DNA from: JAFGVL01 sp964546015
GTDB taxonomy: Bacteria > Bacteroidota > Bacteroidia > Bacteroidales > Paludibacteraceae
NCBI GenBank assembly: GCA_964546015.1
Contig: CAZJHO010000010.1
Span: 1-49,818 of the forward strand
Length of the DNA: 49,818 nucleotides
Direction: 5' to 3'
How positions within the stretch are numbered: position 1 is the stretch's first letter; each line of letters starts with the position of its first letter. Below the pieces are notes generated by a model that made no database searches, was not told the DNA's origin, and was given only the letters and a program-made list of their open reading frames with translations. A program made the translations under genes and the position numbers. Below, in pieces: positions 22,722 through 30,764 of this stretch.

Positions 22722-24170
22722 ATGACAAACAGAAACGAAATATGGCGCGAAGAATTGCGCAAAAGCATTAAACCCAAAGAACGCATGGCGATTGAGCGCA
22801 TACATATGCCCGAGCTCGACCCTGCCGTTCGCCGGACAAACAACGAAGAAGTAAACCAAGGTCTAAAACCCGAACAAGCAATCATAGAAGCACAACGCTG
22901 CATCGATTGTCCGGATCCGGGTTGTGTCAAAGGTTGTCCGGTAAGTATTGATATTCCCGGATTCATCAAGAATATTGAACGCGGCGAATTTCTCGAAGCG
23001 GCAAAGATACTAAAATCTACCAGTGCGCTGCCTGCTGTGTGTGGTCGTGTATGTCCGCAAGAAACACAATGCGAAGCTAATTGTATATATCAAAAGACAA
23101 ATAAGAAACCGGTTGGCATTGGGAATCTGGAGCGTTTTGCCGCTGATTACGAACGCGAAAGCGGAAATATCTCCGTGCCTGAATGTGCCCCTCCAAACGG
23201 TATCAAAATAGCCGTCATTGGATCGGGACCTGCCGGATTATCATGTGCCGGCGATTTAGCCAAAATGGGCTATTCGGTAACAGTGTTCGAGGCATTGCAC
23301 GAAATTGGTGGAGTACTTAAATACGGTATTCCCGAGTTTCGTTTACCAAACAATATTGTGGATGTAGAGATTGACAACCTTCGCCAGATGGGTGTTGAGT
23401 TCGTGTCTGACTGTGTGGTAGGCAAAACCATCTCACCCGAAGATTTGGCAAAAGAAGGCTATCGTTGCCTGTTTGTAGGAAGTGGTGCCGGACTGCCTCG
23501 CTTTATGAATATTTCGGGAGAAAACTTGATCAATGTCTTATCATCCAACGAATACCTTACCCGCGTAAACCTGATGGGTGCCGGTCGTGGAAATTCAGAC
23601 ACACCTGTATACAAGGGAAAACGAGTAGCTGTAGTAGGTGGTGGAAATACTGCGATGGACTCTGTGCGTACAGCTATCCGTTGTGGTGCAGAACGGGCAA
23701 TGATCGTATATCGTAGGTCGGAAGAAGAAATGCCGGCTCGTGTAGAAGAAGTAAAACATGCCAAAGAAGAAGGTGTTGAATTCCTTACATTACACAATCC
23801 GATTGAATATATTGGCGATGAAAAAGGTCGTGTAAGGCAAATGCGTCTTCAAAAAATGACTCTTGGCGAGCCAGATGCTTCAGGTCGTCGCAGTCCGGTA
23901 GAAATTCCGGGAGCTATCGAAACTATTGATGTTGATATGGTAATAGTGGCTATCGGCGTATCTCCAAATCCATTAGTTCCAAGTTCTATTGATGGTTTAC
24001 AAATGAGCAAATGGGGAACCATTGTTGTAAATGACCGCATGCAATCGGAAGAAATACCGACCATCTTTGCCGGAGGAGATATTGTGCGTGGTGGCGCAAC
24101 AGTTATTCTCGCCATGGGCGATGGACGCAAAGCTGCAGCCGGAATTGATGAGTATTTAAGAAAAGGATAG
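22722..24170 (+). CDS. nfnB: NfnB / glutamate synthase small-subunit-like oxidoreductase
   Basis: 482 aa. The N-terminal 4Fe-4S domain has CIDCPDPGCVKGCPVSIDIP (about residues 65-84) and CGRVCPQETQCEANC. The first FAD/NAD site is IKIAVIGSGPAGLSCAGDLA (about 162-181) and the second is KRVAVVGGGNTAMDSVRTAI (about 302-321). It ends with the FAD motif IPTIFAGGDIVRGGATVILA. This is the GltD-like large subunit of NfnAB, which bifurcates electrons between ferredoxin, NADH and NADPH. No gltB large glutamate synthase gene is adjacent, so glutamate synthase is unlikely. With Rnf in the same window it completes a ferredoxin/NAD(P) balancing system. Confidence 0.9.
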   Translation: MTNRNEIWREELRKSIKPKERMAIERIHMPELDPAVRRTNNEEVNQGLKPEQAIIEAQRCIDCPDPGCVKGCPVSIDIPGFIKNIERGEFLEAAKILKSTSALPAVCGRVCPQETQCEANCIYQKTNKKPVGIGNLERFAADYERESGNISVPECAPPNGIKIAVIGSGPAGLSCAGDLAKMGYSVTVFEALHEIGGVLKYGIPEFRLPNNIVDVEIDNLRQMGVEFVSDCVVGKTISPEDLAKEGYRCLFVGSGAGLPRFMNISGENLINVLSSNEYLTRVNLMGAGRGNSDTPVYKGKRVAVVGGGNTAMDSVRTAIRCGAERAMIVYRRSEEEMPARVEEVKHAKEEGVEFLTLHNPIEYIGDEKGRVRQMRLQKMTLGEPDASGRRSPVEIPGAIETIDVDMVIVAIGVSPNPLVPSSIDGLQMSKWGTIVVNDRMQSEEIPTIFAGGDIVRGGATVILAMGDGRKAAAGIDEYLRKG

Positions 24171-24293
24171 TGATGCTTCTTATTATTTTTAAGTAATAAA
24201 AAATTCAAAAATACCTACTTAAATGGATGCAAATTTAAATGCATTACCTATATCTTTGTAAGGTTTATTATAATAGTTATAAGTTTTAAAATT

Positions 24294-24578
24294 ATGAGAA
24301 AAAAACATTTTCTATTGACAATTTTTGCCATTGTTGGTTTGGCTTTTTCCGTTTCGGCACACGAAGGTTGTAATAAAAAAGAAGTAGTTGACAGCACTGC
24401 CGTAAAAAAAGAATGTGTAAAAAAGAGCACTAAAAAAAATGCAAGCGATTGTTGCAAAGCTTGTACATGCAAAGAAAATTGCATTTGCAAAGATTCTAAA
24501 ACTTGCTGCTGCAATAAAGATGGAAAAACTTGTATTTGTAAAAAAGAAGCTTGTTGCAAAGGAGTAAAAAAAGGCTAA
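24294..24578 (+). CDS. Small secreted Cys/Lys-rich protein
   Basis: 94 aa. A signal peptide (MRKKHFLLTIFAIVGLAFSV, cleaved after SVSA) is followed by about 70 residues dominated by Lys and Cys. Cys occurs as pairs and CxC steps (DCCKACTCKENCICKDSKTC, then CCCNKDGKTCICKKEACC). The density recalls metallothioneins and metal-binding periplasmic proteins, but it could equally be a disulphide-rich protein. No metal transporter or regulator is nearby. A -7 box TATCTTTG lies at 24251-24258, and a strong terminator follows, so it is monocistronic. Confidence 0.8.
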   Translation: MRKKHFLLTIFAIVGLAFSVSAHEGCNKKEVVDSTAVKKECVKKSTKKNASDCCKACTCKENCICKDSKTCCCNKDGKTCICKKEACCKGVKKG

Positions 24579-24610
24579 AACAAAAAATGATTTTAACTCT
24601 TTTATCCTTT

Positions 24611-24645
24611 AAAAAAGCTGTGAAGTCAAATTTCACAGCTTTTTT
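24611..24645. terminator. Bidirectional terminator between the Cys-rich gene and lrp
   Basis: AAAAAAGCTGTGAA (24611-24624) pairs with TTCACAGCTTTTTT (24632-24645), giving T-tails in both directions. It ends 5 nt before the lrp stop codon. Confidence 0.9.
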
Positions 24646-24649
24646 GTTT

Positions 24650-25141
24650 TTATTCGTCGCGTTTATCAGCAGGTATTTCAAATGCAGAAAGTTGTCGTTT
24701 AAAGATTTCGTCCAGCGAAAGTTGGAAAGTTTCTGTAGTAAGCACTCCGTCAATTCTCCCTAATTTTTCGAGAATAATGCTGAGCAAATGTCTATTATCA
24801 CGAGCATAAATCTTTACAAACATCGCATATTTTCCAATTGCATAATGACACTCTACTACTTCAGGTACTTTTTTTATTCCTTCGACAACACTATCAAAAT
24901 AACTCAAGTCTTTTAAAACAATCCCAATAAAAGCACAAGTTCGATAGCCTATCTTATGCAAATCAATCACAAATTCAGACCCCTTAATAATTCCTTGATT
25001 AGTAAGCTTCTGGATGCGTTGATGAATAGCCGCTCCCGACACATTACACTCGCGCGCAACCTCTAAAAAAGGCATACGGGCATTTTCGACCATCAATTCC
25101 AGTATTTTCTTATCCAGTTCAGACAAATGATAATTGCTCAT
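24650..25141 (-). CDS. Lrp/AsnC family transcriptional regulator
   Basis: 163 aa from the ATG at 25141 (MSNYHLSELDKKILELMVEN). The N-terminal winged helix-turn-helix contains ARMPFLEVARECNVSGAAIH (about 21-40) and QRIQKLTNQGIIKGSEFVID. The C-terminal RAM/ACT-like domain (about 65-150) has CAFIGIVLKD and VVECHYAIGKYAMFVKIYAR. Such proteins form octamers that respond to amino acids. The target is unknown. It is downstream of lptB in the same direction, with only about 40 nt between, and may share the transcript. Confidence 0.92.
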   Translation of the reverse strand: MSNYHLSELDKKILELMVENARMPFLEVARECNVSGAAIHQRIQKLTNQGIIKGSEFVIDLHKIGYRTCAFIGIVLKDLSYFDSVVEGIKKVPEVVECHYAIGKYAMFVKIYARDNRHLLSIILEKLGRIDGVLTTETFQLSLDEIFKRQLSAFEIPADKRDE

Positions 25142-25184
25142 AGTTATAAATTTATAAGGTTGAGATTCTTTTAAGCTTGAGTTG

Positions 25185-25943
25185 TTATATTTCGACACGA
25201 GTCCGTTTTTTCAACTCAAAATCGCGTCCAAGGTATTTTTCCCTTACAATTTGGTTTGCGGCTAATTCTTCAGCAGTACCCTGAAACAACACTTTACCTT
25301 CGAAGAGCAAATACGCTCGGTCGGTAATGGTAAGCGTTTCGTCCACATTATGGTCGGTAATGAGGATTCCGATATTTTTCTCTTTCAATTTCCACACAAT
25401 ATCCTGAATATCCTGAACAGCGATTGGGTCAACTCCTGCAAACGGTTCGTCAAGCATGATAAATTTGGGTTCGATAGCTAAACAACGGGCAATTTCCGTA
25501 CGACGGCGTTCGCCTCCCGATAGTTGATCGCCAAGGCTTTTGCGTACATGCTCAAGGTGGAACTCTTCGATTAATTGTTCCAATTTTTCGCGTTGATATT
25601 CTTTGCTGAATTTAGTCATTTCCAATACGGCTTTGATGTTGTCTTCCACACTCATTTTGCGGAAAACAGATGCTTCCTGTGCCAAATAACCGATGCCGCT
25701 TTGTGCTCGTTTGTAAACCGGGTATTTGGTTATTTCCTGATCATTCAAAAAAATTTTGCCTTCATTGGGAATCACCAACCCTACAGTCATGTAGAATGTG
25801 GTTGTTTTTCCGGCACCGTTAGGTCCAAGCAATCCGACTATTTCTCCTTGTTTTACATTGATAGAAACATGGTTCACTACGGTTCGTTTGCCATATTTTT
25901 TCACCAAATTCTCGGTGCGAAGCACCATATTTTCATTTATCAT
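25185..25943 (-). CDS. lptB: LPS export ABC transporter ATP-binding protein
   Basis: 252 aa from the ATG at 25943; the ATG at 25928 (MVLRTENLVKKYGKRTVVNH) is equally likely and matches relatives better. Walker A is GLLGPNGAGKTTTFYMTVGL (about 33-52), the Q-loop is in IGYLAQEASVFRKMSVEDNI, the signature is LSGGERRRTEIARCLA, and Walker B is FIMLDEPFAGVDPIA. These are the characteristic LptB sequences: it powers lipopolysaccharide transfer from the inner membrane through LptFG. The membrane partners are elsewhere. It lies 9 nt after mnmA. Confidence 0.94.
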   Translation of the reverse strand: MINENMVLRTENLVKKYGKRTVVNHVSINVKQGEIVGLLGPNGAGKTTTFYMTVGLVIPNEGKIFLNDQEITKYPVYKRAQSGIGYLAQEASVFRKMSVEDNIKAVLEMTKFSKEYQREKLEQLIEEFHLEHVRKSLGDQLSGGERRRTEIARCLAIEPKFIMLDEPFAGVDPIAVQDIQDIVWKLKEKNIGILITDHNVDETLTITDRAYLLFEGKVLFQGTAEELAANQIVREKYLGRDFELKKRTRVEI

Positions 25944-25952
25944 AGATTCATT

Positions 25953-27026
25953 TTAAATTATTTCGCCGCTTCCGATACATATTTTTGCTTTGGTATCGTA
26001 CACCACACCAAACTGTCCGGCAGCTATGCCTTGTTGTTTTTCGGCAGCACGGATACGGTAAATATCACCTATTCTTTCAATCCTTCCTTTCGAGAAGTCC
26101 GGTGTGTGGCGTATCTTAAACAGACAATCCCGTTGCTCACCTGTTTCAATTCCGACTAAATTATAGGCATCGGTTATATAATTAAATCCTTTGAGATTTA
26201 TTACATTGCCATATTGTGTTTCGGGGTCGTACCCTTGCGATACAAAAATAATATTTTCATCAATATCTTTTTTTACCACAAACCAAGGACCGCCACTGAG
26301 ACCGATTCCCTTGCGCTGACCGATGGTGTGAAACCAGAATCCTTTGTGTTCTCCTAATATTCTACCGGTTTCGAACTCGACAATTTTTCCTTTCTCTTCG
26401 CCCAAATAACGCTTAATAAAATCGTTGTAATGTACTTTTCCAAGAAAACATATCCCTTGGCTGTCCCTTCGGGTAGCCGAAGGGAGGTTGGCAGTTGTTG
26501 CTATCTCGCGAACTTCATTCTTAAGCAAATGACCGATAGGAAACATAGAACGATTTACTTGCAGAGTACTCATTTGTCCCAAAAAATAGGTTTGGTCTTT
26601 CACTTTATCAGCCGAAGTAGAAAGATAAGTTTTATCATCAATTTCGGTAATTGTAGCATAATGTCCGGTAGCAATCTTATCAAATTCTTTGCCCCATTTT
26701 TGATCGAAATATCCGAATTTAATTAGTTTATTACACATCATATCAGGATTTGGAGTAAGTCCGCGCTTTACATTATCAATTGTATAAGCCACCACATTAT
26801 CCCAATATTCTTTATGCAGCGATACCATTTCTACTTTCAGACCATAATGACGCCCCAACCATTGCACAATGGTCATATCATCTTCGGCAGGACAATCAAT
26901 ATAACCATGCTTATCTTCCATCCCGATTTTTATGTAGAAAATAGTCGGATTATAGCCTTGCTCTTTTAACAAATGTACTGCCACAGAACTATCTACTCCA
27001 CCCGAAACTAATGCCGCAATATTCAT
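25953..27026 (-). CDS. mnmA: tRNA-specific 2-thiouridylase
   Basis: 357 aa. PP-loop ALVSGGVDSSVAVHLL (residues 5-20). The catalytic cysteines are C98 in NPDMMCNKLIKF and C193 in SQGICFLG. TGHYA (about 120) and HTIGQRKGIGLSGGPWFVV (about 235-253) are conserved. It puts sulphur on U34 of tRNAs Lys, Glu and Gln, acting with the MnmE/MnmG modification that MnmD (15019-15702) would finish. The -7 box TATCTTTG on the minus strand is at 27044-27051. First gene of an mnmA-lptB-lrp unit. Confidence 0.95.
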   Translation of the reverse strand: MNIAALVSGGVDSSVAVHLLKEQGYNPTIFYIKIGMEDKHGYIDCPAEDDMTIVQWLGRHYGLKVEMVSLHKEYWDNVVAYTIDNVKRGLTPNPDMMCNKLIKFGYFDQKWGKEFDKIATGHYATITEIDDKTYLSTSADKVKDQTYFLGQMSTLQVNRSMFPIGHLLKNEVREIATTANLPSATRRDSQGICFLGKVHYNDFIKRYLGEEKGKIVEFETGRILGEHKGFWFHTIGQRKGIGLSGGPWFVVKKDIDENIIFVSQGYDPETQYGNVINLKGFNYITDAYNLVGIETGEQRDCLFKIRHTPDFSKGRIERIGDIYRIRAAEKQQGIAAGQFGVVYDTKAKICIGSGEII

Positions 27027-27187
27027 TTTTGTAAAATATCATGCAAAGATATACAATTTGCGTTAATCCATTGGCGAAGTAACTTATTAAGAATTCAATA
27101 TTTTGCTATTCAGAATCATTTAGATAACTGCTAGTAATCTTTCACTGAAAAACTTACCTTTGCATTGAATCTTTCAAAAACACCCGA

Positions 27188-28666
27188 ATGAAAACTTCTG
27201 TCATTTTGCAAGTTATTTTTCTCTTCATTATTCTTTTATTCGCCAACTTATCATTAAAAGGGCAATCTGCAGGAATTTTATATTCAAAAAAGATGGCAGA
27301 CTCTGAAATGAATCGTTCGGGAGATATTCGTGAGTGGGACTATCCGAATGGTTTATTCATTGAATCTGTACTCAAAGTTTATGAAAAGTATAATGACGAA
27401 AAATATTACAATTATGCTTTATCTCACGCTCAAAATACTGTCAATATTCAGGGAAAAATAGCATCAAAATATTCTTTTTCAGCTTATAATTTAGACTATG
27501 TATGTCCGGGAATGTTCCTGTTGAATATCCATAAAAAAGAACAAGATAATCGTTATAAAATTGCGTTGGATACGCTGCAAAAACAACTTTCTTACCAACC
27601 CCGAAATTTGCAAGGCGGCTTTTGGCACAAAAAAGTTTATCCCAACCAAATGTGGTTGGATGGTATTTTTATGGGCTCGCGGTATTACGCAAGTTATGAT
27701 TTATTATTCAATGCTGGTGCAAATTTGGATGATGTTATTAAACAATTTACTTTAATCCACGCCAAAACATACAACAGCGAAAAGCAATTGAATTATCACG
27801 CTTGGGCAGAAAATCCGGATGATATGAATGCTTTCTGGGCAAGGAAAGAAGAGCCTTTTAAAGGATGTTCGCACGAATTTTGGGCAAGAGGAAACGGATG
27901 GTACTTTGCGGCATTGGTTGATGTATTGGAAGTGATCCCTGAAAATTATTCGAAAAGAAACGAGCTTTTGATAATTTTAAACCAAGTTGCCGCAGGAATT
28001 AAGCGTTGGCAAGACAGCGAAACCGGATTATGGTATCAATTGTTGGAATATGACGAATCAACTTGTGTTAACGGAAAATGTAACTATTTGGAGGCATCGG
28101 CTTCTTGTATGTACACATATGCAATCCTGAAAGCTGTAAGGCTTGATTTTATCTCAAAAGACGAATATCTTGACGCAGGAAAAAAAGCATATAACGGAAT
28201 TATTTCTAATTTGATTAGTGAAGATACCAACGGAAATATCTCGCTTAATTATATTTGCCGTTCGGCAGGATTAGGCCCCGCTTCGGATCTTTCAAGAGAT
28301 GGAAGCATCAAGTATTACTTAACTGGAAACGATGCCGGTGATATTGTTTCGAATGATTTAAAAGGAGTTGGCCCATTTATCATGGCAAGCGTCGAATACG
28401 AATCGATTGACGAAAGAGCTATTAACAAATATACTCAAACTCCATCAAAAAACTATCTATTTCAATATAATCCATCAAATTATTCTGTAAATATTATAAA
28501 CAAACAACATCTGCCAATCCAAGTAAATATTTGCGACTTATCGGGAAAAGTGATTACCAAACGACAAAATAATTCTGATATAACTATATCATTAACCTCT
28601 TATCCTAAAGGGATTTATTTAGTAAAAATCAATAATAGGCTGGCTGATAAAATTGCAATATTTTAA
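27188..28666 (+). CDS. GH105/GH88-type unsaturated uronyl hydrolase with T9SS sorting domain
   Basis: 492 aa. Signal peptide at residues 1-25. The alpha/alpha barrel has MWLDGIFMGSRYYASY (about 158-173) with the catalytic Asp of the YteR type, YHAWAENPDDMNAFWARKEE, and HEFWARGNGWYFAALVDVLE (about 230-249). It removes the unsaturated uronic acid left by pectin lyases, typically from rhamnogalacturonan. The last 70 residues (PSNYSVNIINKQHLPIQVNI ... YPKGIYLVKINNRLADKIAI) are a type A C-terminal domain for type IX secretion, so it is probably surface-bound or released. A -7 box TACCTTTG is at 27155-27162. It converges on the GH28 gene. Confidence 0.9.
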   Translation: MKTSVILQVIFLFIILLFANLSLKGQSAGILYSKKMADSEMNRSGDIREWDYPNGLFIESVLKVYEKYNDEKYYNYALSHAQNTVNIQGKIASKYSFSAYNLDYVCPGMFLLNIHKKEQDNRYKIALDTLQKQLSYQPRNLQGGFWHKKVYPNQMWLDGIFMGSRYYASYDLLFNAGANLDDVIKQFTLIHAKTYNSEKQLNYHAWAENPDDMNAFWARKEEPFKGCSHEFWARGNGWYFAALVDVLEVIPENYSKRNELLIILNQVAAGIKRWQDSETGLWYQLLEYDESTCVNGKCNYLEASASCMYTYAILKAVRLDFISKDEYLDAGKKAYNGIISNLISEDTNGNISLNYICRSAGLGPASDLSRDGSIKYYLTGNDAGDIVSNDLKGVGPFIMASVEYESIDERAINKYTQTPSKNYLFQYNPSNYSVNIINKQHLPIQVNICDLSGKVITKRQNNSDITISLTSYPKGIYLVKINNRLADKIAIF

Positions 28667-28676
28667 TCCGAAAAAT

Positions 28677-30710
28677 CTATTGTAAAAAACCTTCTGCTAA
28701 AACAGTTCCCACTGAATTAACTATTTTATAAACAGCTCCTTCTTTTTTTATTGAAGAATAAAATGTTAGCTGTTTCTGTCCGGTTGTTATAATTGTTTTA
28801 ATGACTGATTCTTTTTGCATTGTTTTTTTATCATATAACAAAATCGTATAAAAACCGGCAGGAAAAGCGACCGGAACAGAAATACGGTTGACATTGGCAG
28901 CCGAAACTGAAGTCGGCACAAATTCTTCTTTAAATACTAATTTATATTCATCAATACCAATACCTTTATCTGCTAAAAATGCAATTTTAGAGGTCGATAT
29001 CGGCAACTCTATATCCCCACTGACTGCTGTAAATACAGTTTGAATTGGGAGGCTTATAATTCCTGCCAAAATATTCAACCCGGTATCATTTTGTGCATAT
29101 ATTTGAATTGTTTTAGCCTCGGCATTAAGGTTAATGTAGCGCAAAGTAAGCGTTTGCCGCTCATTACGGATTAATACGCTTGCTAAATTGTAAGCGATAC
29201 TGTTGTCTTCCGAATCCATCGGTTCCATATATCCGGTTCCGGCAAATGAACCAGGAGTATTGCTCCAACCCCAATTAGTCTGACCGGCATAAATTTCGGC
29301 ATGAATATATCCTGCTGTTGGCTTTTCGCTTGTTTTTGTAGTCGGGTATAATGGATTTGTATTATCTAACAAAGTATTTATTAATTGTAGTCCCCGAATA
29401 TAGTTTAAAGTTCCTTTTGCTGCTGTACTAGGAAATGTACAATTTTTTAGCGTAATATTTTCTGCCGGAGATAAAGGATAGCAAGCAATAGAGAACAACT
29501 TACTATAGGGAGCTGACACTTGTACATTTTCTATCAAAAAATTTCGTACTGTAGGTTTAAATGTACCAGCATCTCCCTCTTCGTACATCATATCTATTTG
29601 CAAAAACTCGCGCGCTAAAGACAGCACTGTACAATTACGCATATGTACATTTTCGAGAACTCCTCCACGCACCCAATTTGTTTTTATACGCAAAGCTCTA
29701 TCCAAATTTGAGCTATTCATTATACAATCTTCAACGAAAACATTTCGTATGCCCCCCGAAAGTTCACTACCCATCGTTACACCTCCATGACCTTCTTTCA
29801 TGGTACAACCTTGGATGACAATATTTTCGCTGGGTACATTGATGCGCCTTCCGTCATTATTTCGGCCAGATTTTATAGCAATACAGTCATCGCCGGTATC
29901 AAAAACACAATCTTTGATTAAAACATTTTTGCTCGACTCAGGATTGCAGCCATCGTTGTTAGGCCCATGCGAGTATATATCTAAATCCTTGATAGTAACA
30001 TTGGTACATAAGACAGGGTTTATTTCCCACATCGGCGAGTTGCGTATTTTTATCCCTTGAATTAAAACATTTTCACATTTGTATGGTTGAATAAAAACAG
30101 GACGCAAACCATTAGTTACAGTACTACCAAACACACGATTTTCTACCGGAGTATTATTTGCTACCATATTTATCAAGCTGTTTCGCGATGAAGATTCCCA
30201 ACTCTTCCAACTACTCCAGCGCGACATATTAGCTGTATTACCATCTAAGGTTCCGCTTCCGGCAATAGCAATGTTTGTTTGCTCATAGGCGTAAATAAAA
30301 GGTGAATAATTATAACATTCCATCCCTTCGAAACGAGTAAATACCACAGGAAGGTAATCATTTAAATCTGTACTGAAAAGTAAAGTTGCTCCTTCGGAAA
30401 GATATAGATTTACATTGTTTTTAAGTTTCAATGCACCGGTTAAAAATGTGCCTAGAGGAACTACCACACGCCCTCCTCCTGCTGCAGAACAGGCATCAAT
30501 AGCGCTTTGAATAGAATTGGTACACTTAGTAGCGCCGCCACTCACTGCTCCATAAGTAGTTATATTATAATCAACATCAGCAAATGTTGGAGGAACGATT
30601 TGTGCCAAAATAGCAGGAACTTGAGCCCACGGGCCGGCAGAATAATCGGGTGTTTGAGCATTCAAAACAAATGTCATCCAAAGTACTGGTAGTAATAAAA
30701 GTCTTTTCAT
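28677..30710 (-). CDS. GH28 polygalacturonase-like protein
   Basis: 677 aa. Signal peptide at residues 1-19. A right-handed beta helix spans about 45-460. The GH28 catalytic segments are present: GPNNDGCNPESSKNVLIKDC and FDTGDDCIAIKSGRNNDG (about residues 248-285, with the paired Asp), EGHGGVTMGSELSGGIRNVF, and RALRIKTNWVRGG (RxK substrate site). It hydrolyses alpha-1,4 links of polygalacturonate or rhamnogalacturonan. The C-terminal 200 residues are strand-rich; the very end (FPAGFYTILLYDKKTMQKES) resembles an adhesion or sorting domain but is not a clear T9SS signal. Only 10 nt separate its stop from that of the GH105 gene. No SusC/SusD pair is nearby. Confidence 0.92.
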   Translation of the reverse strand: MKRLLLLPVLWMTFVLNAQTPDYSAGPWAQVPAILAQIVPPTFADVDYNITTYGAVSGGATKCTNSIQSAIDACSAAGGGRVVVPLGTFLTGALKLKNNVNLYLSEGATLLFSTDLNDYLPVVFTRFEGMECYNYSPFIYAYEQTNIAIAGSGTLDGNTANMSRWSSWKSWESSSRNSLINMVANNTPVENRVFGSTVTNGLRPVFIQPYKCENVLIQGIKIRNSPMWEINPVLCTNVTIKDLDIYSHGPNNDGCNPESSKNVLIKDCVFDTGDDCIAIKSGRNNDGRRINVPSENIVIQGCTMKEGHGGVTMGSELSGGIRNVFVEDCIMNSSNLDRALRIKTNWVRGGVLENVHMRNCTVLSLAREFLQIDMMYEEGDAGTFKPTVRNFLIENVQVSAPYSKLFSIACYPLSPAENITLKNCTFPSTAAKGTLNYIRGLQLINTLLDNTNPLYPTTKTSEKPTAGYIHAEIYAGQTNWGWSNTPGSFAGTGYMEPMDSEDNSIAYNLASVLIRNERQTLTLRYINLNAEAKTIQIYAQNDTGLNILAGIISLPIQTVFTAVSGDIELPISTSKIAFLADKGIGIDEYKLVFKEEFVPTSVSAANVNRISVPVAFPAGFYTILLYDKKTMQKESVIKTIITTGQKQLTFYSSIKKEGAVYKIVNSVGTVLAEGFLQ

Positions 30711-30764
30711 AAGTATTGTAGAACTTGTCTAGTGGATGGAAATATATACAAATTTAGTGATTTT

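Noticed and set aside
22722..24170. gltD, small subunit of glutamate synthase
   Set aside because: No gltB adjacent, and the preceding gene is an NfnA-like flavoprotein with a 2Fe-2S site, so an Nfn-type pair is more likely.
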